In this document: positions 63,701-64,000 of the stretch, one piece after another
How positions within the stretch are numbered: position 1 is the first letter of the stretch
Layout: every line of letters begins with the position of its first letter
DNA from: Siphonodentalium dalli
Lineage: Eukaryota > Mollusca > Scaphopoda > Gadilida > Siphonodentaliidae
Assembly (NCBI GenBank): GCA_032622095.1
Contig: CP136061.1
Location: 234,048,944 to 234,112,943, forward strand
Direction: 5' to 3'
Length of the DNA stretch: 64,000 bases
The notes under the pieces: model-generated
Databases searched by the model: none
Told to the model about the DNA's origin: nothing
What the model saw: the letters and a program-made list of their open reading frames with translations, nothing else
Translations under genes and position numbers: made by a program

Positions 63701-63809
63701 TTGCAGACTTGCTGGGACACCTACCTGTTTGGGTACCAAACTCTTCTCCGGAACTGGGAACTGTCCTAACTGATGACATGTATTCAATCCACAAGAGTAG
63801 ACTGAGCCA
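15612..63809 (-). CDS. IBTK: IBTK (inhibitor of Bruton tyrosine kinase) orthologue, 20 exons, 5' part outside window
   Basis: Twenty exons on the minus strand join with consistent phases and GT-AG introns into one frame of about 1,061 residues ending in TGA. Domain order (numbering from the first complete codon here): RCC1-type repeats 1-130 (motifs YSCGLNTCHQLG and YTFGLNAGQLG), linker 130-300, BTB1 about 305-460 with a Lys/Glu-rich insert, BTB2 about 495-600 (HKCILVSRLEYFHSML), BACK-like helices 600-640, a basic and Ser-rich segment 660-940 (KKVKQKKRRSHHK) and a conserved tail 940-1061 (SFSDIM, IEEQAMHELL). In vertebrates IBTK binds BTK and acts as a CUL3 substrate adaptor; a CUL3 adaptor role is the safer inference for an invertebrate. 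Vertebrate IBTK is about 1,350 residues, so roughly the first 250-300 (ankyrin repeats, first RCC1 repeats) should lie to the right. The family call rests on remembered domain order and motifs, not a search. No frameshift or internal stop was seen. Confidence 0.95.
15753..16510. other. Last IBTK intron, proximal part, with repeat fragments
   Basis: Contains a family-C fragment at about 15940-15995 (ATCATTCTGCAAATGACAGA) and the phrase GGGGATTGCCCATCATAAAT, which resembles GGGGGTTGCCCGTCACAAAA near 35530. Nothing coding. Confidence 0.5.
16511..17939. mobile_element. 1.43-kb TTAA-flanked element with internal minisatellite
   Basis: Ends CTCTTTCGTTGCCA (left) and TGGCAGCGAAAGAG (right) match as inverted repeats at 13 of 14 positions; TTAA flanks both sides (16507-16510 and 17940-17943), the piggyBac target signature. 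Inside lie a 145-bp tandem repeat (16831-17187) and three copies of an AAGATGG...TCACGTGAC phrase (near 17330, 17548 and 17722). No transposase is visible, so it is non-autonomous. Confidence 0.75.
16831..17187. repeat. 145-bp minisatellite, about 2.5 copies
   Basis: CTCTATACTCTAATGATCGA recurs at about 16831, 16977 and 17121. A shorter sub-unit, GGGCGCCTGCGGCGCATAAG, recurs within units. The repeat keeps a 156-codon frame open (16767-17237) by chance of composition; I do not call it a gene. Confidence 0.9.
18232..18478 (+). mobile_element. tRNA-derived SINE
   Basis: The A-box-like TGGCCGAGTGG (18241-18251) is followed by a degenerate B-box-like GGATCGATAATCC (18294-18306). This arrangement looks like a tRNA-Ser/Leu-type head. 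The body GGATGGAGACGTAAATGGCT and GCACGATAAAGAACCCTACT resembles conserved central domains of metazoan SINEs. The family name is not certain. It is not a functional tRNA gene, as no cloverleaf 3' acceptor is present. Confidence 0.75.
18797..18821. repeat. Poly-G run of 25
   Basis: An uninterrupted run of 25 G. Likely length-unstable and prone to sequencing error; it keeps a short frame open artificially. Confidence 0.95.
18822..20415. other. Last IBTK intron, AT-rich part
   Basis: No gene. Positions 19790-19905 belong to a repeat family (ggatattcccattcagttat...gatattcagataatataagc) also seen at 38783-38880, 40995-41100, 51850-51955 and, inverted, 43680-43770. Confidence 0.5.
20416..20632 (-). 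CDS. IBTK: IBTK penultimate exon: SFSDIM motif
   Basis: 217 bp, acceptor tttcag|C, donor ATACAG|GTACTG. It encodes SWGLPSPIGRK, ENPWSIATATSPQQSSISFS and KKPLGLIQ. The SFSDI(M/V) and KPLxLIQ motifs are the strongest C-terminal markers of the family. Confidence 0.95.
20760..20797. repeat. Perfect 38-bp palindrome
   Basis: 16-bp arms, GGCATCCGATTCCACA and its exact complement, around a 6-base loop, in an IBTK intron 127 bp upstream of an exon. Confidence 0.9.
21258..22167. mobile_element. Element bounded by 35-bp inverted repeats
   Basis: AGGCCATTCAACAAAGATTC at the left and its near-exact complement GAATCTCTGTTGAATGGCCT at the right, with arms extending to 35 bp each. A target duplication is unclear. 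The poly-A tract near 22087 lies inside. No frame. Confidence 0.6.
21764..22209. repeat. Source copy of a 446-bp duplicated intron segment
   Basis: Nearly identical to 29881-30329. The few differences include the poly-A tract, which is uninterrupted here. It ends 29 bp short of the exon at 22238. Confidence 0.9.
22238..22393 (-). CDS. IBTK: IBTK exon: disordered region with SFREVMLDE motif
   Basis: 156 bp, acceptor tttcag|G, donor ATGAG|GTTTGT. It encodes VTKSFREVMLDEISS and SAPKQITPALKSPSV. The intron sequence starting 29 bp beyond the donor end was copied to 29881-30329. Confidence 0.9.
22583..22917. mobile_element. Family-A TTAA element, copy A1 (inverted)
   Basis: Ends CCCTTTACCCAACA and TGTTGGGTAAAGGG; flanks TTAA left and TTAt right. 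Contains two palindromes built on CTCTTATATATGCGAG and its complement, and a GGCCGGTTTTGGCCGG end segment. About 190 bp from the exon at 22393. Confidence 0.88.
22922..23011. mobile_element. Family-B TTAA element, left-end fragment
   Basis: Begins CCCTTTCATGATGGGAGCTG directly after the TTAt that ends copy A1, so the two share a target site. Truncated within the palindrome. Confidence 0.75.
23165..23320 (-). CDS. IBTK: IBTK exon: disordered region with KFSWKD motif
   Basis: 156 bp, acceptor tttcag|T, donor CCATG|GTATGT. It encodes SGKFSWKDVKKQQARKTPVK and SLTDIVENEASVN. Phase matches both neighbours. Confidence 0.9.
24224..24660. mobile_element. 437-bp TTAA-flanked element, third small family
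   Basis: Left AGGTACTCAATCCGATT and the complement of the right end, AGATGCCTAATCCGATT, match at 13 of 17 positions. TTAA flanks both ends (24220-24223 and 24661-24664). The open frame at 24288-24530 has no recognisable product. Its right end lies 22 bp from the exon at 24683. Confidence 0.65.
24683..24927 (-). CDS. IBTK: IBTK exon: disordered region
   Basis: 245 bp, acceptor ttgcag|GAA, donor AAGAG|GTAAAT. It encodes a charged, Ser-rich segment including SDTSSLREIMEQEDSIMKNT, a LREIMxxE short motif. A TTAA-flanked element ends 22 bp beyond the donor side (24224-24660) and a second begins 64 bp before the acceptor side (24992-25382). Confidence 0.9.
24992..25382. mobile_element. Family-A TTAA element, copy A2
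   Basis: 391 bp, CCCTTTACCCAACA to TGTTGGGTAAAGGG, TTAA on both sides. Two internal palindromes flank a T-rich centre. 64 bp upstream of an IBTK exon. Confidence 0.92.
25383..26008. other. Intron segment with GGTACC-rich palindromic motifs
   Basis: Positions 25503-25610 contain overlapping GGTACCGGTACC-type words, like those inside the hAT-like element at 26009 and near 27843. Probably part of a related element whose ends I could not define. Confidence 0.4.
26009..26682. mobile_element. hAT-like element with CCAATCGC target duplication
   Basis: Exact 8-bp flanks CCAATCGC at 26001-26008 and 26683-26690. Ends CAAGGTTACCACGG and (complement of right) CAGGGTTGCCAAAG match at about 10 of 14 positions; both fit the YARNG start typical of hAT. 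The right subterminal region is rich in GGTACCG words. Non-autonomous, 674 bp. Confidence 0.72.
27449..27661. mobile_element. Perfect 213-bp palindrome, Tc1/mariner-like, TA target
   Basis: Two 105-bp arms, complementary at every position as read by eye, with a 3-base GGG loop. Ends CAGTAATGC...GCATTACTG with TA on both sides (27447-27448, 27662-27663). A second copy begins at 63936. Confidence 0.9.
27964..28191. mobile_element. Family-B TTAA element, copy B3
   Basis: Starts CCCTTTCGTGATGGGAGCTG after TTAA and ends ATCAAAGTG before TTAA. It shares with family A the TATATATGCGAG palindrome. 95 bp from the exon at 28287. Confidence 0.85.
28287..28574 (-). CDS. IBTK: IBTK exon: conserved ITP motif and basic low-complexity region
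   Basis: 288 bp, acceptor gaacag|AAT, donor TTGACG|GTAAGG. It starts with NDAMCRRLITPDSDGPSYEY, a conserved IBTK stretch, then turns basic (KKVKQKKRRSHHKSWSED), a plausible nuclear-localisation-like cluster, and ends Ser/Glu rich. A family-B element (27964-28191) lies 95 bp beyond the donor side. Confidence 0.94.
29200..29260 (-). CDS. IBTK: IBTK micro-exon after BACK segment
   Basis: 61 bp, acceptor ttccag|A, donor GAGCAG|GTCAGT. It encodes YLDMVSDEVMADVTTYYREQ. Too short for open-frame detection alone; it is supported by splice sites, phase and the family match. A decayed family-B element starts 48 bp upstream of the acceptor. Confidence 0.92.
29308..29557. mobile_element. Family-B TTAA element, decayed left end
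   Basis: CTCTTTCATGACGGGAGCTG at the left, the paired TATATATGC palindromes, and CATGGAAGGG followed by TTAA at the right. It lies 47 bp upstream of the acceptor of the 61-bp IBTK exon. Confidence 0.8.
29674..29692. repeat. Poly-C run of 19
   Basis: Uninterrupted homopolymer inside an intron. Confidence 0.95.
29843..29880. mobile_element. Family-A left end, 38 bp only (A3)
   Basis: TTAA then CCCTTTACCCAACAAACCGG and a further 18 bp, after which the sequence switches abruptly to the duplicated intron segment. Confidence 0.9.
29881..30329. repeat. Inserted copy of the 446-bp IBTK intron segment
   Basis: Nearly identical to 21764-22209 and in the same orientation. It begins right after the broken A3 end and runs directly into the TTAA that starts complete copy A4. 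Confidence 0.9.
30332..30721. mobile_element. Family-A TTAA element, copy A4
   Basis: 390 bp, complete ends and TTAA flanks (30328-30331, 30722-30725). It ends 17 bp before the IBTK exon at 30739, so the donor GTATGA is at 30738-30733. Confidence 0.92.
30739..30856 (-). CDS. IBTK: IBTK exon: BACK-like helices after BTB2
   Basis: 118 bp, acceptor atatag|TGA, donor GGAAG|GTATGA. It encodes TLKNCGELLEFASTYNAGQL and RQSCLQFVCQNLAAMLEG, a helical pair like the 3-box/BACK segment of CUL3 adaptors. A complete family-A TTAA element ends at 30721, so only about 17 bp of intron separate the exon from mobile DNA. Confidence 0.96.
30857..31763. other. Intron with diverged ~230-bp repeat pair
   Basis: AAGTTTCAATTCTCTA occurs twice (about 31277 and 31474) in a duplicated context containing GGAGGAGTTGATTACA. 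The stretch ends in CCTATAGTCCCCCAAAAATA, similar to the end of the array at 48121-50816. No gene. Confidence 0.5.
31764..35160. mobile_element. Pearl-like element, 3.4 kb, with ~20 tandem 160-bp core repeats
   Basis: Begins ATGAAAGTGTCAATGACACT then GTAGCTCAACTT, and ends AAGTTGAGCTAAAAA after a short CACACA/GACG microsatellite. The core unit contains AAGATGGCTGC(T/C)GGCGGCCA, TGACCCCAAAATGACTCGTT and GGTACGACCTGTAGCCCGTG. Four stretches repeat with a period near 483 bp (three units). Structure (inverted ends, tandem core, microsatellite) matches pearl/HINE-type elements described in bivalves. Frames of 77 codons recur only because the unit recurs. Confidence 0.8.
35161..36043. other. Intron with older repeat beginning near 35527
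   Basis: ACTAGGGGGTTGCCCGTCAC marks a repeat boundary; similar wording occurs near 15815. The A5 element interrupts this repeat at TTAA 36040-36043. No coding content. Confidence 0.45.
36044..36435. mobile_element. Family-A TTAA element, copy A5 (inverted)
   Basis: 392 bp, complete, TTAA at both sides, reverse orientation relative to A2 and A4. Confidence 0.92.
36436..37357. other. Intron with retroelement-like tail
   Basis: ACAGACAGACAACGGGTTTT followed by (TATA)-type microsatellite near 37080-37130, then CAAAACCCCTGGACCAATTT, phrases seen at ends of invertebrate non-autonomous elements. Family not assigned. Confidence 0.4.
37358..38462. mobile_element. hAT-like element with exact ATTTGTTT target duplication
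   Basis: 1,105 bp. Flanks ATTTGTTT at 37350-37357 and 38463-38470. Left end TAGGGTTGCCACGA; the complement of the right end, TAGGCTTGCCACGA, matches at 13 of 14. TAGGG fits the hAT YARNG rule. Subterminal TCGACTAATCGA-type motifs occur on both sides. No transposase frame. Confidence 0.85.
38463..38645. other. Right part of the repeat interrupted by the hAT-like element
   Basis: Contains GGGGCCACAGGCCCC, then AGGCTCATGAAGAAAGCCT, then GTTTCAGCTAGT near 38617. A hairpin followed by CTAG before T resembles a Helitron 3' end; this is only suggestive. Confidence 0.3.
38646..38747 (-). CDS. IBTK: IBTK exon: BTB domain 2, end
   Basis: 102 bp, acceptor ccacag|ACT, donor TTAG|GTGAGT. It encodes NVELLCNILVLSDQLLVTRL followed by KEICEVSVV, the closing BTB helices. 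The next intron is the largest in the gene (about 7.8 kb) and contains the 3.4-kb pearl-like array and a nested hAT-like element. Confidence 0.96.
39060..40118 (-). pseudogene. Decayed transposon-like coding sequence
   Basis: An intact 118-codon frame (40118-39762) with KIIKAEQRVEFLNRCLTERL continues in the same frame past stop codons at about 39760 and 39690 into LLEASLNIIQINKELTQS and EAEEAIDTLLTRLNLELRQR, then basic residues (KRKRSMTPTS), and is later frameshifted. The helical, basic layout resembles N-terminal regions of retroelement polyproteins such as Penelope-like elements, but no reverse-transcriptase motif is present, so the family is a guess. It lies within an IBTK intron on the gene's own strand. 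Confidence 0.4.
40713..40809 (-). CDS. IBTK: IBTK exon: BTB domain 2, middle
   Basis: 97 bp, acceptor tttttag|ACA, donor GAAG|GTGAGA. It encodes TLSIPANILEILIDYLYTDD, the BTB helix-YLYTD motif. Of the three frames only this one stays open and keeps phase with both neighbours. Confidence 0.95.
41211..41331 (-). CDS. IBTK: IBTK exon: BTB domain 2, first half
   Basis: 121 bp, acceptor ttgcag|A, donor GAG|GTATAA. It encodes PEFYDVCIKSEDD and ECHKCILVSRLEYFHSMLAT, a textbook BTB start (DVxIxxxD, HKxxLxxRxxYF). A family-A TTAA element lies 110 bp upstream (41441-41820). Confidence 0.96.
41441..41820. mobile_element. Family-A TTAA element, copy A6
   Basis: 380 bp, complete ends, TTAA at 41437-41440 and 41821-41824. 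It lacks one GGCCAAAACC unit near the left end. 110 bp from the exon at 41331. Confidence 0.92.
41848..41963. mobile_element. Family-B TTAA element, right half (B5)
   Basis: One palindrome (CTCTTATATATGTGAG...) and the end CATCAGGAAAGGG followed by TTAA. Confidence 0.75.
41933..42060. repeat. Direct repeat copy 1 (element end plus flank)
   Basis: GATCTTTAATGCTGCAC through the B5 end into ATCATGCATGTTCCACATTA and AACCCAGATAAAAAT; repeated at about 42366-42495. Confidence 0.8.
42151..42407. mobile_element. Family-B TTAA element, copy B6
   Basis: 257 bp; CCCTTTCATGACAGGAACTG to CGTCATGAAAGTG, TTAA on both sides. 151 bp from the exon at 42559. Confidence 0.88.
42366..42495. repeat. Direct repeat copy 2 (element end plus flank)
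   Basis: Diverged repeat of 41933-42060, covering the right end of B6 and the same non-element flank. Confidence 0.8.
42559..42648 (-). CDS. IBTK: IBTK exon: between BTB1 and BTB2
   Basis: 90 bp, acceptor tttcag|A, donor AAATT|GTGAGT. It encodes LDAVKWVNGVIQSYGK and KIKFDRRKL, leading straight into BTB2. The donor lacks a G at the last exon base but keeps a strong GTGAGT. Confidence 0.93.
42922..43542. mobile_element. hAT-like element, about 620 bp
   Basis: CAGGCCTGGCATTCTGAG at the left; the right end CTGAGAATGCCAGGCCTG is its near-perfect complement. Depending on the exact boundary the flanks are GCACCAAC/GCACCAAT, matching at 7 of 8. CAGGC fits only loosely the hAT end rule, so the assignment is moderate. 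Frames inside it have no recognisable product. Confidence 0.6.
43543..44160. other. Intron with one inverted repeat-family fragment
   Basis: 43680-43770 is the complement of the family at 51850-51955 (ATGGACCATTCCAATATATA). Otherwise AT-rich and empty. Confidence 0.5.
44161..44355. mobile_element. Family-B TTAA element, copy B7
   Basis: CACTTTCATGACTGGAGCTT after CTAA, and CATCATGAAAGGG before TTAA. 195 bp, internally deleted. 87 bp from the BTB1 exon. Confidence 0.82.
44443..44876 (-). CDS. IBTK: IBTK exon: BTB domain 1 with basic insert
   Basis: 434 bp, the longest exon here; acceptor ctcag|ACT, donor AAAAA|GTGAGT. It holds the BTB core (WPAHRLIVCSRSDTLRKL, LFTQLLKYLYTGACDF) and then an insert of about 50 residues rich in Lys and Glu (EEKKKENKGKKKDSKE) before ALQELARKLGIKTLVKK. 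A long insert between BTB1 and BTB2 is usual in IBTK; its composition here probably means a disordered, charged loop. A family-B TTAA element (44161-44355) ends 88 bp beyond the donor side. Confidence 0.96.
44877..46084. other. Intron, no feature recognised
   Basis: AT-rich; no element ends or coding signal seen. Confidence 0.5.
46085..46190 (-). CDS. IBTK: IBTK exon: entry into BTB1
   Basis: 106 bp, acceptor ttttcag|T, donor TTCAAG|GTAATT. It encodes LTDVPTVSASEMDVHLASLL and DLIHDVIFK; the DVxFK strand opens the first BTB fold. Confidence 0.95.
46599..46767 (-). CDS. IBTK: IBTK exon: linker before BTB1
   Basis: 169 bp, acceptor ttttag|GTC, donor GCTAG|GTAAGA. It encodes SISLMDLLLRD, VHRVPHVHRATCLACDKKG and NFAVLQSLPNA. 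The His-Arg-Ala and FAxLQS motifs fit this part of IBTK. A hAT-like element (46903-47780) begins 136 bp upstream. Confidence 0.94.
46903..47780. mobile_element. hAT-like element with exact CTTAAAGG target duplication
   Basis: 878 bp. Flanks CTTAAAGG at 46895-46902 and 47781-47788. Ends TAGTGTTCAAACGA and its exact complement TCGTTTGAACACTA; TAGTG fits YARNG. Subterminal GTCGACTAGTCGA-type words are like those of the element at 37358. The 84-codon frame at 46877-47131 crosses the boundary and is not a gene. Confidence 0.88.
47789..48120. other. Intron, fragment of unnamed repeat
   Basis: Shares AACTTTGTTCTTATGTTAAT-type wording with 13777-13850. No gene. Confidence 0.45.
48121..50816. repeat. 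Diverged ~165-bp tandem array with GGAC microsatellite
   Basis: Units contain AAAGTTATCATCCGGA, GGGGCATAACTCT, AATTCGAACTTGACCTGT and CATACCAAATTTGG. A (GGAC)n/GCCCGCCC stretch lies at about 50500-50570, and the right boundary is TAATAGTCCCCAG. Overlapping frames of 70-137 codons on both strands follow from the repeat and are not genes. Confidence 0.85.
50817..51400. mobile_element. Pearl-like element, right-end fragment
   Basis: About three core units, then CACACGCACACACACACGG, GGCAATAGCTCAAACT and the terminal AAGTTGAGCTAAAAA. The left end is replaced by the preceding array. It lies 41 bp from the IBTK exon at 51442. Confidence 0.8.
51442..51628 (-). CDS. IBTK: IBTK exon: linker, propeller-like
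   Basis: 187 bp, acceptor attcag|GTC, donor AAAG|GTAAAG. It encodes VFLWRASDPTVKRCRF and SITSIALNTTNIGMVTDVGD, the region between the RCC1 repeats and BTB1 in the family. A pearl-like repeat right end (to 51400) sits 42 bp beyond the donor end of the exon. Confidence 0.94.
51850..51955. repeat. Dispersed repeat fragment
   Basis: GGAATGGTCTATTATTCATC followed by TGGAGGGATGTTCAGG; relatives at 19790, 38783, 40995 and (inverted) 43680. Confidence 0.65.
51990..52083. repeat. Foldback of about 94 bp
   Basis: GCGAAATGTTAAGATAATAA and GTTCAACAAATGGCCATA pair with the right arm; loop of about 4 bases. A half copy is seen near 60995-61020. Confidence 0.8.
52333..52456 (-). CDS. IBTK: IBTK exon: linker after RCC1 repeats
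   Basis: 124 bp, acceptor ttcacag|G, donor GGGAAA|GTAAGT. It encodes WLDIKQLEIVGGNLDH and MIMLLNGTGK. The phase on both sides matches its neighbours. The intron before it is about 6 kb and holds tandem and mobile repeats. Confidence 0.93.
52457..55811. other. Largest repeat-poor part of an IBTK intron
   Basis: No gene or element ends recognised. 52556-52660 has repeated TCGCC(C/T) words reminiscent of the hAT-like element at 42922. The frame at 54882-55199 (105 codons) has no recognisable domain. Confidence 0.45.
55812..56900. mobile_element. Pearl-like element remnant, interrupted by a family-A element
   Basis: Left end AGTGTCATTGACACTGTAGT at 55817, then A7 inserted at TTAA 55939-55942, then diverged core units (AAGATGGC, ATGTTTTTCA) at 56395-56850. 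A second left end, AGTGTCAGTGACACTGTAGT, starts at about 56870. Confidence 0.7.
55943..56332. mobile_element. Family-A TTAA element, copy A7
   Basis: 390 bp, complete, TTAA on both sides, nested in a pearl-like remnant. Confidence 0.92.
57050..58142. repeat. Tandem-type repeat with ATACCCCCAC ends and GGAC microsatellite
   Basis: Two to three diverged ~150-bp units with GAAATCGGTTCATATTTGTT and TTATTAAGTCGGACAGAATT. (GGAC)n-like stretch at about 58030-58090. The right end TTCGAAAGTGGGGGTATAAT mirrors CATACCCCCACC at 57113. Similar in design to 48121-50816. Confidence 0.7.
58503..58674 (-). CDS. IBTK: IBTK exon: last RCC1 blade and start of linker
   Basis: 172 bp, acceptor ttcaag|GTC, donor TCCAA|GTAAGT. 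It encodes the stretch with SATVVMTVKGDIYILHEYQC, a further propeller-like blade, ending in KVASK when joined to the next exon. A family-A TTAA element (58840-59231) lies 166 bp upstream in the intron. Confidence 0.94.
58840..59231. mobile_element. Family-A TTAA element, copy A8
   Basis: 392 bp, complete, TTAA at 58836-58839 and 59232-59235. 165 bp from the exon ending at 58674. Confidence 0.92.
59232..60018. other. Intron with a repeat resumed at 60455
   Basis: GGGCAATGGTCAAAACTCCT with about 90 bp after it (59497-59590) resembles 60457-60550. No gene. Confidence 0.5.
60019..60455. mobile_element. Best-preserved copy of double-hairpin family C
   Basis: Terminal CTGCAAATAGCGTGTCTGTC and its complement GACAGACACGCTATTTGCAG enclose two ~90-bp hairpins (60050-60140 and 60340-60430) joined by a ~200-bp linker. 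Similar GGCAATGRTCAA wording flanks both sides, perhaps a target duplication or host repeat. Confidence 0.78.
60684..60801 (-). CDS. IBTK: IBTK exon: RCC1-type repeat
   Basis: 118 bp, acceptor ctgcag|GTT, donor CTTG|GTGAGT. It encodes residues 29-67 including GRFHTVL and YTFGLNAGQLG, both typical RCC1 blade signatures. The final G is completed by GT of the next exon to give Gly, as expected of the GQLG motif. Confidence 0.95.
60802..63489. other. Intron with repeat fragments
   Basis: Includes a family-C half copy (61670-61790), a pearl-like element (62184-62949) and AT-rich filler rich in CGATACA/ATGATAC words near 60880 and 61260-61340. No gene. Confidence 0.5.
62184..62949. mobile_element. 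Short complete pearl-like element
   Basis: AATGAAAGTGTCAATGACAC then GTAGCTCAACTT at the left, about three to four core units, a CACACGCACACACACATGCA microsatellite, and AAGTAAGTTGAGCTAAAAA at the right. About 766 bp, against 3.4 kb for 31764-35160; the difference is core copy number. Confidence 0.8.
63490..63707. mobile_element. Family-C fragment abutting an IBTK exon
   Basis: TGGGAACCTTATTCTGCTTA through a hairpin to TGCAAATGACAGGCACACTA and TTTGCAGACTT. It ends about 17 bp before the exon at 63725, whose donor GT is at 63724-63723. Confidence 0.75.
63725..63809 (-). CDS. IBTK: IBTK exon: RCC1-type repeat
   Basis: 85 bp, first in window in transcript order. Acceptor cag at 63812-63810; donor CAG|GTAGGT. 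The first base completes a codon begun upstream. It encodes residues 1-28 with the RCC1 blade motif YSCGLNTCHQLG followed by a VPKQ turn. A repeat of the GGTCCCCAGAGGGTGAATTT family ends about 17 bp beyond the donor. Confidence 0.93.
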
Positions 63810-63935
63810 CTGAAATTAAACAAGAGTTGACAGTCAACGAACCTGCAGTTAGGAAACTGCAATTCAAATTGCTGGCATCAAGGATGGAGAAATGTTTACA
63901 TGATTACCATTTTAATTACAACTAAATTACACATA

Positions 63936-64000
63936 CAGTAATGCCCTAAATAATCGACTTCTTTACCACAGCAGAATTATGGGTAACTTTTCAGGATTTA
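63936..64000. mobile_element. Second copy of the TA-flanked palindrome, cut by window end
   Basis: TA then CAGTAATGCCCTAAATAATC and GCAGAATTATGGGTAACTTT match the left arm of 27449-27661 with several differences. The right arm is outside the window. Confidence 0.85.

Overview
This is a window of AT-rich animal nuclear DNA dominated by repeats. It holds one recognisable protein-coding gene on the minus strand: the 3' three quarters of an inhibitor of Bruton tyrosine kinase (IBTK) orthologue. I could follow 20 coding exons from 63809 down to a stop codon at 15612. Every intron is GT-AG, all 19 junction phases agree, and the joined frame gives about 1,061 residues. The order of parts matches the family: RCC1-type repeats, a linker, BTB domain 1 with a lysine-rich insert, BTB domain 2, a BACK-like helical segment, a long low-complexity basic region and a short conserved C-terminal block. 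The N-terminal ankyrin repeats and first RCC1 repeats lie beyond the right edge.

The source is probably a marine mollusc, most likely a bivalve or a relative. This is inference: a 3.4-kb element with a 160-bp tandem core, terminal inverted repeats and a microsatellite near one end resembles the pearl elements of bivalves; a tRNA-derived SINE is present; and mobile DNA is very abundant in large introns. I cannot name the species.

Layout. 1-15.1 kb, downstream of the gene: no convincing gene, but a 34-bp satellite (4.15-6.01 kb), foldback elements at 6.4, 10.2 and 13.9 kb, a decayed DDE transposase fragment at 7.5 kb, a foldback-rich repeat family at 8.5-9.6 kb and a TTA-flanked inverted-repeat element at 11.9 kb. 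15.2-15.7 kb: the IBTK C-terminus, merged with a ~60-bp minisatellite. 15.7-63.8 kb: IBTK introns filled with several families of short TTAA-flanked (piggyBac-like) elements, four hAT-like elements with 8-bp target duplications, pearl-like arrays, other tandem repeats and decayed transposon coding sequence. 63.9 kb to the end: the start of a second copy of a Tc1/mariner-like palindrome.

The most interesting observations are: (1) the minisatellite at the end of IBTK is built from copies of the sequence coding the conserved protein C-terminus; (2) the TTAA-flanked elements lie close to IBTK exons far more often than intron length would predict, some ending within about 25 bp of a splice donor; (3) a flawless 213-bp palindrome; and (4) a 446-bp piece of IBTK intron copied 8 kb away between ends of one of these elements. 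No bacterial or viral gene, CRISPR array or tRNA gene was found.
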